From Pseudomonas alloputida (lineage in GTDB: Bacteria; Pseudomonadota; Gammaproteobacteria; Pseudomonadales; Pseudomonadaceae), in the NCBI RefSeq assembly GCF_021283545.2, contig NZ_CP128540.1, forward strand, positions 3,569,501-3,633,500: a stretch of 64,000 nucleotides of DNA, in the 5' to 3' direction. The position numbers and the translations under genes are program-made. The notes beneath the pieces were generated by a model. It was given only the letters and a program-made list of their open reading frames with translations, was not told where the DNA came from and did no database searches. Shown piece after piece: positions 1 to 8,454 of this stretch. Position 1 is the stretch's first letter. Every line of letters begins with the position of its first letter.

Positions 1-916
1 TGAACTTGCGGCTGCCCAGCACGCTCATGCCACGCCTTACCAGCCAGTCACAGAAGCGCCCGGCAACGATGGTACCCGCCGCACCGAAGCCATACGCCAG
101 CGACACCACCCAGGCGGTCTTGTACAGGTCCAGGCCATGCTCGCGCTCGAAGTAGCCCGGCAGCCAGGTCAGGTGCAGCCAGAGCATGTAGATCACCCCC
201 ATGAAACCCAACACCGCGCCCCAGGTACTGCGGTGCTTGAACAGATCAAGCCAGCCGGCAAAGTACGAAGCCTTCGGCGCGGTTGCAGCGGCGGCCTGGC
301 GCTCACTCGGCAGCGGTTTGCCTTCGGCGGCAAGCTCTGCCAGAAAACGGGCCTTGCTCTTGTAGAAGGTCAGCCAGCACAGCGCCAGTACCACGCCGAT
401 CACGCCGGTAATGATGAACATGCCGCGCCAGCCAAAGTTGACCATGAACAGCGTCAGCAACGGCGGCGCCAGGCAGGGGCCAAGACAGGTCGACGACCAG
501 ACCACACCGGTCGGGGTGCCGCGCTCGTTGGCGTCGAACCACTCTGACAATGCTTTGGCCGCCGATGGGAACATCGGCGCCTCGCCAATCCCCAGCAACA
601 CCCGCAGCCCCATGAAACCGGCAAAACTGTTGACCATGCCAAACGCCGCCTGGGCAACCGACCAGCCCAGCAACGACGCGCCGAGGGCGATCTTGCTGCC
701 CAGGCGGTCGATGATCATGCCCATTGGCAACTGGGCAAAGGCATAGGCAATGGAAAACGCCGACAACAGGATGCCCATCTGCGACGGGCTGATCATCATG
801 TCTTTCTGGATGGAGGTGTTGGCGATCGACAGCGCACTACGGTCCAGGTAGTTGACGATGCCGATCAGCAGCAGGAACACGACGGTAATGCGCTGGTACT
901 TCTTCATTGGGTTCAT
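1..916 (-). CDS. MFS transporter, anion:cation symporter type (partial, 3' end outside window)
   Basis: Inner-membrane major facilitator transporter, probably for a sugar acid or related organic acid. The protein begins MNPMKKYQRITVVFLLLIG and shows the first-helix motif NYLDRSALSIAN, typical of the ACS/glucarate-galactonate family. The loop 2-3 motif GMIIDRLGSK follows, then a run of hydrophobic helices. About 305 residues are visible, with the C-terminal helices beyond base 1. I chose the ATG at 916 because AAGG lies 8 nt upstream. An in-frame ATG at 907 is the alternative. It is the last visible gene of a minus-strand set with the FAH, Ldh-like and GarD-like genes, 90 nt after the FAH gene, which suggests it imports the substrate of that pathway. 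Substrate is not determinable from sequence. Confidence 0.9.
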   Translation of the reverse strand, partial: MNPMKKYQRITVVFLLLIGIVNYLDRSALSIANTSIQKDMMISPSQMGILLSAFSIAYAFAQLPMGMIIDRLGSKIALGASLLGWSVAQAAFGMVNSFAGFMGLRVLLGIGEAPMFPSAAKALSEWFDANERGTPTGVVWSSTCLGPCLAPPLLTLFMVNFGWRGMFIITGVIGVVLALCWLTFYKSKARFLAELAAEGKPLPSERQAAAATAPKASYFAGWLDLFKHRSTWGAVLGFMGVIYMLWLHLTWLPGYFEREHGLDLYKTAWVVSLAYGFGAAGTIVAGRFCDWLVRRGMSVLGSRKF

Positions 917-1006
917 GTGATGACCTTTATTATTATTGTTGCCGCGCTGTCAGCGCCTTGACGATCCCTCGATGATGCTGCGCCCCTCCCTGACGCAGCG
1001 AGCCGT

Positions 1007-2224
1007 TCAAAGCGGGCGGGCGGTGGCCGCGACCTCCAGCAGGCCACGTCGGCCGAGGTTGTCGATCAACGCGCGCAGGCCGAAGTCCCACTGCGGTGCC
1101 AGATCGCTGGTGGTCACGCGGTTGCACAGGGTACCCAGTTGCGGGTTGCTGATGCTCACCACGTCTCCCGGTTTGTGGGTAAAGCCGTTACCCGGCTGAT
1201 CGCGGTCCTGCTTGGGGGCGAACAGGGTACCGAGGAACAGCACCAGGCCGTCAGGGTACTGGTGGTTTTCGTTGAGGGTTTGCTGCACCAGGTCTTGCGG
1301 GTCACGGCTGATCTGGCGCATGGAACTGCGCCCGGAGAGGATAAAGCCGTCCTCGCCTTCCACCCGCAGGTCCACCTCGGCAGCACGCACATCGTCCAGG
1401 CCGAAGCTTTCGTCGAACAACCGCAGCAGCGGGCCCAGTGCAGTGGAAGCGTTGTTGTCCTTGGCCTTGGACAGCAGCAACGCACTACGCCCTTCGAAGT
1501 CGCGCAGGTTGACGTCGTTGCCGAGCATGGCGCCCTTGATGCTGCCATTGCTCGACACGGCCAGCACCACTTCCGGCTCTGGGTTGTTCCAGCTGGACTT
1601 GGGGTGGATGCCGATGTCGGCGCCGTGGCCAACCGCGGACAGCGGTTGGGCCTTGGTGAACACTTCGGCATCCGGGCCGATACCCACCTCCAGGTACTGC
1701 GACCACAGGCCCTGCTCTACCAGCACCTTGCGCAGCGCTTCGGCCTGAGCCGAGCCGGGCACGATCTGCGACAGGTCGGCGCCGATGCGGCTGGCCAGGG
1801 TGTCACGGATGGCGTCGGCCTTGGCCGGGTCGCCCTTGGCCTGTTCTTCTACCACACGCTCCAGCAGGCTGGTGGCGAAGGTCACACCAGCGGCCTTCAC
1901 CGCTTGCAGGTCGATCGGCGCCAGCAGCCACGGCTGGTGCGGGGTGCGCCGTGTGGGATCGCTGTTGCCCAGCAATGCCGGCAGTGCAATCAAGGGTTCG
2001 GCCAGCGGCAAGGCACGCAGGTAGGCCACCGGATCGTCCACTTCCAGCAGCGCCGAGACGGTCGCCACGTGGGTGCTGATATCGTAGACGGCGCCGGCTT
2101 TCACCAGCACCACCGCCGGCCCCTGCTCCGGCAACCAGACGCGCCCTACCCAGCTGCCGCGGTCGAAAACGCTGGCATCATGGCTCAGTGGCAGCGGTTG
2201 ATTGGCGTTCGTTCGATCAGTCAT
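1007..2224 (-). CDS. Fumarylacetoacetate hydrolase (FAH) family protein
   Basis: 405-residue cytoplasmic enzyme of the FAH superfamily, which hydrolyses or dehydrates acylpyruvates and 2-keto-3-deoxy sugar acids. The FAH fold lies in the C-terminal half. Metal-site signatures NPEPEVVL (about residues 200-207) and GNDVNLRDFEG (about 222-232) are visible. The length resembles the 2-keto-3-deoxy-aldonate dehydratase branch more than the short 280-residue FAH hydrolases. I placed the start at the ATG giving MTDRTNANQ because AAGGGA sits 8 nt upstream; the reading frame stays open 24 nt further. It begins 20 nt after the Ldh-family gene, so the two are co-transcribed. Likely role: dehydration or cleavage of the keto-deoxy acid made by the dehydratase(s) of this cluster (inference). 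Confidence 0.88.
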   Translation of the reverse strand: MTDRTNANQPLPLSHDASVFDRGSWVGRVWLPEQGPAVVLVKAGAVYDISTHVATVSALLEVDDPVAYLRALPLAEPLIALPALLGNSDPTRRTPHQPWLLAPIDLQAVKAAGVTFATSLLERVVEEQAKGDPAKADAIRDTLASRIGADLSQIVPGSAQAEALRKVLVEQGLWSQYLEVGIGPDAEVFTKAQPLSAVGHGADIGIHPKSSWNNPEPEVVLAVSSNGSIKGAMLGNDVNLRDFEGRSALLLSKAKDNNASTALGPLLRLFDESFGLDDVRAAEVDLRVEGEDGFILSGRSSMRQISRDPQDLVQQTLNENHQYPDGLVLFLGTLFAPKQDRDQPGNGFTHKPGDVVSISNPQLGTLCNRVTTSDLAPQWDFGLRALIDNLGRRGLLEVAATARPL

Positions 2225-2244
2225 CTGTGTTCCCTTGCTTTGCA

Positions 2245-3303
2245 TCATTGGAAAAGTCCCGGTAGTTGCAACTGCCCAGCCACGCGCTCAAGGTCGGCTA
2301 TCAGCTGCGGCGAAAGGCTCACGCCCTGCTCCAAGGCCTGTCGACGCAGGGCAAGGCCTGCTTGCCCGGGCAGGCGTACCGGGCGTTCGGGGTCTAGCGG
2401 GCGGCTTGCCAGAACCAATCCCCCCAGGAAGCTGGTTTCGTCGAGGAACGCCTCCAGGCCGCCGAACATGCGCGGGTCAATCACCAGCGCAGTGGCCGAG
2501 GCGCCCCACTGATCCGGTGCATCCTTGCGCCCACGGCCGGCCAGCCCCGAGGTGAGGGCTTCGACCAACAGCGCAAGGGCAAAACCTTTGTGGCCAAAGG
2601 CCTGGCCGCCGAGCGGCAGGATGCTGCCTTGCGGGCGGGTAAAGAAATCGCCCGGGTCATCGCTGAGCTGCCCGTCATTGCTCACCAGCACAGGGTGCGG
2701 CAGACGCCGGCCGGCATCGCGGCATTGGCCGACCAGGCCGAGGGTGACGGTGGACATGCTGACATCCAGCAGGATCGGCTCACCCTGGGTCGGGATACCG
2801 GCAGCAATCGGGTTGGGGGTGAACACCGGGTCGATGCCGCCATGAGCACAGACCAGCCCCACCGACGGATCCGACGAGTAGACGATGGCCAGCAACCCTT
2901 GGTCGGTGTATGGCTTGAGGTAGGCGGCCAGGCAGCCGATATGGGCAGCGCGGCGTACTACCGCAATACCGATGCCCTGCTTGATCGCGCCCGCGGCCGC
3001 GCAATCCAGTGCCCGGCTGACGCAATAGGGCCCCAACACGTAGTGGCCGTCGAACAGGCTGGAAACACCACTGTCGGCGACCTGTTCCAGCGCCTGCGCG
3101 CGGGCCTTGACCTGGCCGCTGAGCATGCCGTCGATGTAGCGGCTGACCAGGTTGAGGCCATGGGTACGGTGGCCGAGCAGCTCGCCTTCTAGCAACACCC
3201 GGGTCACTACCTGGGCGACGTCCACGTCGGCTCCGGCTTTCATGAACAGTTGCTCGACAAACGTGGTAAGCGCTTGCACGTTGTACAGTGTGGTTTGAAT
3301 CAT
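2245..3303 (-). CDS. Ldh-family NAD(P)-dependent oxidoreductase (malate/L-lactate dehydrogenase family)
   Basis: 352-residue member of the malate/L-lactate/ureidoglycolate dehydrogenase family, which is unrelated to classical Rossmann LDH. Visible features are the N-terminal GHRTHGLNLVSRY segment, the conserved HIGCLAAYL histidine block near residue 120, DVSMSTVTLG, and GHKGFALALLVEALT near the C-terminus. The start at MIQTTLYN fits the usual family length; the frame is open further upstream through the 3' end of the preceding gene without homology. It sits 35 nt downstream of the GarD-like gene and 20 nt before the FAH gene, so a single operon is likely. Likely reaction: oxidation or reduction of a 2-keto/2-hydroxy acid intermediate of sugar-acid breakdown. 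The exact substrate is unknown. Confidence 0.9.
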   Translation of the reverse strand: MIQTTLYNVQALTTFVEQLFMKAGADVDVAQVVTRVLLEGELLGHRTHGLNLVSRYIDGMLSGQVKARAQALEQVADSGVSSLFDGHYVLGPYCVSRALDCAAAGAIKQGIGIAVVRRAAHIGCLAAYLKPYTDQGLLAIVYSSDPSVGLVCAHGGIDPVFTPNPIAAGIPTQGEPILLDVSMSTVTLGLVGQCRDAGRRLPHPVLVSNDGQLSDDPGDFFTRPQGSILPLGGQAFGHKGFALALLVEALTSGLAGRGRKDAPDQWGASATALVIDPRMFGGLEAFLDETSFLGGLVLASRPLDPERPVRLPGQAGLALRRQALEQGVSLSPQLIADLERVAGQLQLPGLFQ

Positions 3304-3338
3304 TGCAGTTGCCTCGCAAATGGGACGGGAGCGGTCGA

Positions 3339-4880
3339 TCAGGTCACGGCGCCGATCTGCCACGGGACGAACTCGTTTTGCCCGTAGCCGTGCTGTTCGC
3401 TCTTGCTGCGTTCCCCGGAGGCAATGCGCAGCATCTGCTCGAAGATGAATGCGCCGCGCTCCTCGATGCTGGTGGAGCCATCGGCGATGCCGCCGCAATT
3501 GACGTCCATGTCCTCTTGCTGGTGCTCGAACACCCGGTTGTTGGTTGCCAGCTTGATCGATGGCGCCGGGGCACAGCCGTAGGCCGAGCCGCGGCCGGTG
3601 GTGAAGGCGATCAGGTTGGCCCCGCCGGCCACCTGACCGGTGGCCGAGACCGGGTCGTAGCCGGGGGTGTCCATGAACACCAGGCCCTGGGCACGCACGG
3701 CTTGCGCGTACTGATACACATCGACCAGGTTGCTGGAGCCTGCCTTGGCCACTGCGCCCAGGGATTTCTCGAGGATAGTGGTCAGCCCCCCTGCCTTGTT
3801 GCCGGCCGAGGGGTTGTTGTTCAATTCGGCGTTCATACGCTGGCAGTAGTCTTCCCACCAGCGAATGCGCGCCACCAGCTTCTCCCCCACCTCACGGCTT
3901 ACCGCGCGGCGCGTGAGCAAGTGCTCGGCACCATAGATTTCCGGGGTTTCGGAGAGAATGGCGGTACCACCGGCGGCCACCAGGCGGTCAACGGCATTGC
4001 CCAGTGCCGGGTTGGCGGTGATCCCCGAATAGCCATCTGAGCCGCCGCACTGCAGGCCGACCACCAGGTGGCGGGCACTGACCGGCTGGCGCCGTACCTG
4101 ATTGGCCTCGGCCAACAGCGCCTTGACCTGGGCGATACCGGCAGCGATGGTTTTCGAAGTGCCCCCGATCCCTTGGATGGTAAAGGCGCGCAGTTGCGCA
4201 CTCGCCTGCAGGCCCTGGGTTTCCAGCAGGGTTTCGATCTGGTTGGTTTCGCAGCCCAGGCCGATGATCAGCACGGCAGCGAAGTTGGGGTGGACGGCGT
4301 ACCCGGCCAGGGTGCGGCGCAACAGGCCCAGGGCTTCACCGCTCGGGTCGACTGCGCAACCGGCACTGTGGGTCAGGGCGACCACACCGTCGACATTCGG
4401 GTAGTCGGCCAGCACCTCGGGGTGAATGTCACGGCGGAAATGGTCGGCCACGGCCCGGGCCACGGTCGCCGAACAGTTCACCGAGGTGAGAATGCCGATG
4501 TAGTTGCGGGTGGCGACACGGCCATCGGCGCGCACGATGCCCTGGAACTGCGCGGCGCTGCCTGGCAGGCTGCGGGTATCGACACCAAACGCATAGTCGC
4601 GGGCAAAATCGCCCATCTGCACGTTGTGCACATGCACATGGTCGCCAGCGTCGATCGCCTGGGACGCAAATCCGATGATCTGCCCGTAACGGCGCAACGG
4701 CTGGCCTTGCGCCACAGGCTCGGTGGCGAGCTTGTGGCCTGAAGGGATGGGCTGGCGCACGGTAATCGCCTCGGCATCCAGGCGCACGCCTGGCAGCAGG
4801 GCCTGGCGGGCGATGACGACGTTGTCCAAAGGGTTGAGGCGGATGACGGCGGGGTCACCGGATTTGGCAATCAGTTGCAT
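3339..4880 (-). CDS. UxaA/GarD-family sugar-acid dehydratase (altronate/galactarate dehydratase type)
   Basis: 513-residue fused dehydratase. An N-terminal SAF-like domain (about residues 10-95, with HNVQMGDFARDY at its end) is joined to the GarD/UxaA catalytic domain. Family blocks seen are RNYIGILTSVNCSATVARAV, THSAGCAVDPSG, IIGLGCETNQIE, LQCGGSDGYSGITANPALG and MDVNCGGIADG. The conserved cysteines fit an iron-dependent lyase. Such enzymes dehydrate aldonates or aldarates to 2-keto-3-deoxy acids. It is the first gene of the minus-strand operon, and a LysR-type inverted repeat (4976-4994) lies about 96 nt upstream. The substrate could be galactarate, altronate or another hexonate; the neighbouring L-fuconate dehydratase gene suggests a pathway for several sugar acids. 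Confidence 0.9.
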   Translation of the reverse strand: MQLIAKSGDPAVIRLNPLDNVVIARQALLPGVRLDAEAITVRQPIPSGHKLATEPVAQGQPLRRYGQIIGFASQAIDAGDHVHVHNVQMGDFARDYAFGVDTRSLPGSAAQFQGIVRADGRVATRNYIGILTSVNCSATVARAVADHFRRDIHPEVLADYPNVDGVVALTHSAGCAVDPSGEALGLLRRTLAGYAVHPNFAAVLIIGLGCETNQIETLLETQGLQASAQLRAFTIQGIGGTSKTIAAGIAQVKALLAEANQVRRQPVSARHLVVGLQCGGSDGYSGITANPALGNAVDRLVAAGGTAILSETPEIYGAEHLLTRRAVSREVGEKLVARIRWWEDYCQRMNAELNNNPSAGNKAGGLTTILEKSLGAVAKAGSSNLVDVYQYAQAVRAQGLVFMDTPGYDPVSATGQVAGGANLIAFTTGRGSAYGCAPAPSIKLATNNRVFEHQQEDMDVNCGGIADGSTSIEERGAFIFEQMLRIASGERSKSEQHGYGQNEFVPWQIGAVT

Positions 4881-4975
4881 GGGACCTCTCAGGGCGGAGC
4901 GGCTGACTTCTTGTTATGGCTGTAGCCACTGTAAGAAGCCTGGTGCCGCATTCCCAATGAGATGATCCGATCGAG

Positions 4976-4994
4976 CGATAACCTGAAGTTATCG
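4976..4994. promoter_or_regulatory. LysR-type operator candidate (CGATAAC-N5-GTTATCG)
   Basis: A perfect 7-bp inverted repeat, CGATAAC CTGAA GTTATCG, contains the T-N11-A core usual for LysR regulators. It lies in the 146-bp gap between the LysR gene (5027-5998) and the GarD-like gene (start 4880), about 96 nt before that start, where an activator site is expected. Binding by one of the two adjacent LysR proteins is inference. Confidence 0.6.
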
Positions 4995-5026
4995 AAAGGG
5001 TATTTCGGTACGTGATCTTCAATCGG

Positions 5027-5998
5027 CTAGGGGCAGAACGCAGTGTCTTCCGAAGATTGCCGCCGGCGTTGCGCGCCCTCCAGCAGAATCTCGACAAACG
5101 CCCTGGCGGAGGCGCTGAGCGGTTCATCCTTGCGGGTGACCACACCATACTCCAGCGCGGGCACCTGCAAAGGGCTGCGCAGCTCCTTGAACTGCCCGCT
5201 GGCCAACTGCGCGGCCACCATCGAGCGCGGCAGCATGGCAATCATCGGTGCCGATTGCAGCAACTGCAGGAACATCGGCATGGAGATGGTCTCCACGCAG
5301 TCGGCAGGCGTGGCGATTCCGGCCACCCGGAACGCCTGCTCCAGGCGGTTGCGGATGGGCGTACCCACCGGGTACAGCACCCACGGCCAATCGCCTAGCG
5401 CTTCAAGCGGTGTGTTATCGAGCTGGTTGAGCGGGTGCTCGCTGTTCACCACCAGGCTGAAGGGTTCGGGCTCCAGCGGCTGGAAGTCGAACAGCTGACC
5501 GAAGCGTTCCTCGGTGAAGCGGCCAATCATGATGTCCAGCTTGTTCTGCTCGAGCATGGTCAGCAGGTGATCGCTGGAATGCTCCACCACTTCAATCGAC
5601 AGTAACGGGCTTCGCGCCTTGATGGCGGCGATGGCCTGCGGCAATACCAATGCGGTCGCGGCAAAGATCCCGCCAACGCGGATGAAACCGTGCCCGCCGT
5701 TGCGCAGGCGGTTGACCTGGTCGACGAACTGTTGCGACTCGGCCAGGGCACCCTGGGCGTACCGCACCACGTATTCACCCAACTCGGTGGGTGGCATGCT
5801 GCGCGGCAGGCGCTCGAACAGGGCAAAGCCGAACTGCTCCTCAAGGTCACGCAGCATTTTGCTGAGCGCCGGCTGGCTGAGGTTCATGCGCGTGGCGGTG
5901 GCGTGCATGTTGCGCGTGCGCGCTAGCGTGTCGATCAACACCAGGTGCTTGTAGCGGATCCAGTTGCAAAAGCTGGAATGGGTCATGTCCGGCGGCAT
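5027..5998 (-). CDS. LysR-family transcriptional regulator
   Basis: 323-residue LysR regulator. The N-terminal winged HTH spans about residues 14-73 (LVLIDTLARTRNMHATATRMNLSQPALSKMLRDLEEQFG, given here as the diagnostic region only, key residues SQPALSKML). A periplasmic-binding-like effector domain follows from about residue 100. The start giving MPPDMTHSS is supported by GAGG 10 nt upstream. It begins 27 nt after the other LysR gene (6026-6973) ends, on the same strand, so the two may be co-transcribed. A LysR-type inverted repeat sits just downstream, before the GarD-like operon, so this protein is the obvious candidate activator of that operon. Confidence 0.93.
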   Translation of the reverse strand: MPPDMTHSSFCNWIRYKHLVLIDTLARTRNMHATATRMNLSQPALSKMLRDLEEQFGFALFERLPRSMPPTELGEYVVRYAQGALAESQQFVDQVNRLRNGGHGFIRVGGIFAATALVLPQAIAAIKARSPLLSIEVVEHSSDHLLTMLEQNKLDIMIGRFTEERFGQLFDFQPLEPEPFSLVVNSEHPLNQLDNTPLEALGDWPWVLYPVGTPIRNRLEQAFRVAGIATPADCVETISMPMFLQLLQSAPMIAMLPRSMVAAQLASGQFKELRSPLQVPALEYGVVTRKDEPLSASARAFVEILLEGAQRRRQSSEDTAFCP

Positions 5999-6025
5999 AG
6001 ACGCAGGGCCTCATGCAGGTGAAAG

Positions 6026-6973
6026 TTATTGTGCCCGCAGGTAACGCAGCAAGGTATCAAGGGCAACCGAGTTGGGCCGCGAGCGCAGGGTCAGCACGCC
6101 GAGGTTGGCCATCGCCAGTGGCAACTCCACCGGCAGGACGGCGACCATGCCATAGCGGGCATAATGCTGGGCCACGTCATTGGGCACCACCGCAATCATT
6201 TCGGACGCTTCGAGCATGGCAGTGGTCGCCAGGATCGAAGCGGTTTCGACGATATCCAGCGACTGCACCATGCCGCCGGCCTGCAATGCGCTTTCGACGC
6301 GACGGCGCATCGGGCTGCCGATGGGGTGCAAGATCCACGTCAAGCTCACCAGGTCGGCCAACTGCAGCCCTGTGGCTGTCGCCAAGGGATGACCTGCGCG
6401 AGCAATTATGCGCATCTGCTCACCGCCGTCGAACAGCTCGATATTCAGTTCCTGGCTGTCACTCTGGTCCGGCAGGCGCCCCACCACCATATCGAAATCA
6501 CCGCGTAGCAAGGCCGGCAGCAAGGTGTCGCTGGTGCCCACCTCCAGCGAGATACGCACCTTGGGCTGGTCGCGCTTGTAGGCCAGCACCGCCTTGGTCA
6601 GCACGCCTGGTACCGGGCCCATGACGCTGCCCACCCGCACCAGGCCCAAGGCTCCGCGCGCCAGTTCGGCGATTTGCGCCTGGGCATGATCGAACTCATG
6701 CAATGCGTTTTGCGCATAGCGAATCATCACCTCGCCATACAGCGTCGCTTGCATCCCCCGGGGCAGGCGCTCGAACAGACGTACCCCCAGGCGCTCCTCA
6801 AGCTGCTGTAGCAACAGGCTGGCGGCCGGTTGCGTGGTGTGCATCGCGGCGGCGGCGCGGCGCAGGTTGCCGAATTCGCCCAGCGCATTGAGCAACGTGA
6901 TCTGACGGCTGGAAATCTTCAAGGCACCGAGGCTGGCAGGCGCCTGAGCCTTGTCAGGTGGCAAGCGAGACAT
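6026..6973 (-). CDS. LysR-family transcriptional regulator (divergent from L-fuconate dehydratase gene)
   Basis: 315-residue LysR protein with HTH at about residues 25-82 (AAAMHTTQPAASLLLQQLEE) and a C-terminal substrate-binding domain. It is transcribed divergently from the enolase-superfamily dehydratase gene at 7075, with 101 bp between the starts. That is the classical LysR arrangement, so control of the 7075-9756 pair is likely. The HTH carries QPAASLLL where many LysR proteins have QPAVSRQI, a change within normal family variation. The second LysR gene follows 27 nt downstream. The effector is unknown, presumably a sugar acid of the pathway. Confidence 0.93.
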   Translation of the reverse strand: MSRLPPDKAQAPASLGALKISSRQITLLNALGEFGNLRRAAAAMHTTQPAASLLLQQLEERLGVRLFERLPRGMQATLYGEVMIRYAQNALHEFDHAQAQIAELARGALGLVRVGSVMGPVPGVLTKAVLAYKRDQPKVRISLEVGTSDTLLPALLRGDFDMVVGRLPDQSDSQELNIELFDGGEQMRIIARAGHPLATATGLQLADLVSLTWILHPIGSPMRRRVESALQAGGMVQSLDIVETASILATTAMLEASEMIAVVPNDVAQHYARYGMVAVLPVELPLAMANLGVLTLRSRPNSVALDTLLRYLRAQ

Positions 6974-7074
6974 ATCGAATCCGGTATCACTGATTAAGAT
7001 TTGGCGATTATGCCTGTATCGCTCGACAACCTACAGTCAGGTCTCCCTGTGCCTGAACAGAACAAGAGTCGACC

Positions 7075-8388
7075 ATGAGCATACGCATTACCCACCTGAG
7101 CGTTCGCGATATCCGTTTCCCCACTTCGCTGTCGCTGGATGGCTCCGACGCCATGAACAGTGCCCCCGACTATTCGGCGGCCTACGTGGTGCTGCACACC
7201 GACGCTGCCGCCCTCGAAGGCCACGGCCTGACCTTCACCATCGGCCGTGGCAACGAAATATGCGCAGCAGCGGTGCAGTCGCTGGCCCCCTTGATCGTCG
7301 GCCTTACGCTCGAAGAAATCAGCGCCGACATGGGCGCTTTCTGGCATCGCTTTACCGTCAGCGACAGCCAGTTGCGCTGGCTGGGCCCGGAAAAGGGCGT
7401 GATCCACCTGGCCACCGCCGCCATCATCAACGCAGTGTGGGACCTGTGGGCCAAGCACGAAGGCAAGCCCGTGTGGAAACTGCTGGCCGACATGACGCCG
7501 GAGCAGCTGGTGCGCTGCCTGGACTTCAGCTACGTCACCGACGTGCTCACCCCCGAAGAGGCCATCGCCCTGCTGCGCCGCCAGGCGCCGGGCAAAGCCG
7601 AGCGCGAGGCACACATGCTGCGTGAAGGCTACCCCGGGTACACCACTGCCCCGGGCTGGCTGGGCTACAGCGAAGAGAAAATGCGCAAACTGGCCCGCGA
7701 GGCCGTGGCAGACGGCTGGACCCACATCAAACAGAAGATCGGGGCCGACCTGGAAGAAGACATCCGCCGCGCCAGCATCCTGCGCGACGAAATCGGCTGG
7801 GAACGCACCCTGATGATGGATGCCAACCAAGTGTGGGGCGTCGAAGAGTCGGTGGCCAACATGCGCCGCCTGGCCGCATTCGAACCGCTTTGGATCGAAG
7901 AACCGACCAGCCCCGATGACATTCTTGGCCACGCCACCATTCGCCAGCGCATTGCGCCAATCGGTGTCGCCACCGGTGAGCATTGCCACAACCGGGTGAT
8001 GTTCAAGCAGATGTTCCAGGCCGGTGCACTGGACTTCTGCCAGCTGGACGCAGCCCGCCTGGGTGGCCTGAACGAGGTCCTGATCGTGCTGCTGATGGCC
8101 GCCAAGTACGACGTGCCGGTCTGCCCGCACGGCGGTGGCGTCGGGCTGTGCGAATATGTGCAGAACATCGCGCTTTTCGACTACATCGCGGTTTCTGCCT
8201 CGCTGCACAACCGGGTGCTGGAGTACGTCGACCACCTGCACGAGCACTTCATCGACCCGGTGGTGATCCATCGCGGGCGCTACATGCCGCCACAACGCCC
8301 TGGCTACAGCATCGAGATGCACGCTGAGACCCTGGAACGTTACCAGTACCCCAACGGCGCCGTGTGGCTCGACATCAACCGTTCCTGA
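7075..8388 (+). CDS. L-fuconate dehydratase-like enolase-superfamily enzyme
   Basis: 437-residue enolase-superfamily sugar-acid dehydratase, cytoplasmic and Mg-dependent. The N-terminal capping domain is followed by a TIM barrel. The catalytic K-x-K is in HIKQKIGA (near residues 219 and 221). Metal ligands are D in MMDANQVW (near 249), E in WIEEPT (near 275) and E in GEHC (near 302), and the general-base His is in PHGGGVGL. Spacing and length match the L-fuconate dehydratase subgroup (related to human ENOSF1), which converts L-fuconate to 2-keto-3-deoxy-L-fuconate. L-galactonate is another possible substrate. It is followed 66 nt later by an MFS transporter and is divergent from a LysR gene. 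Confidence 0.9.
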   Translation: MSIRITHLSVRDIRFPTSLSLDGSDAMNSAPDYSAAYVVLHTDAAALEGHGLTFTIGRGNEICAAAVQSLAPLIVGLTLEEISADMGAFWHRFTVSDSQLRWLGPEKGVIHLATAAIINAVWDLWAKHEGKPVWKLLADMTPEQLVRCLDFSYVTDVLTPEEAIALLRRQAPGKAEREAHMLREGYPGYTTAPGWLGYSEEKMRKLAREAVADGWTHIKQKIGADLEEDIRRASILRDEIGWERTLMMDANQVWGVEESVANMRRLAAFEPLWIEEPTSPDDILGHATIRQRIAPIGVATGEHCHNRVMFKQMFQAGALDFCQLDAARLGGLNEVLIVLLMAAKYDVPVCPHGGGVGLCEYVQNIALFDYIAVSASLHNRVLEYVDHLHEHFIDPVVIHRGRYMPPQRPGYSIEMHAETLERYQYPNGAVWLDINRS

Positions 8389-8454
8389 CCCACAGACCTG
8401 AGTGTGCCGCTGCTGCGCGGCACACCACCAGCACTTTTCACGGGGAAAAAAACA

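Noticed and set aside
1139..2512. Long plus-strand open frame (457 codons) opposite the FAH gene
   Set aside because: Antisense to a well-supported gene, Gln/His/Arg-rich composition with no domain, as expected for the complement of high-GC codons.
3304..3858. N-terminal extension of the Ldh-family gene
   Set aside because: The open frame runs into the 3' part of the GarD-like gene; family homology begins at MIQTTLYN.
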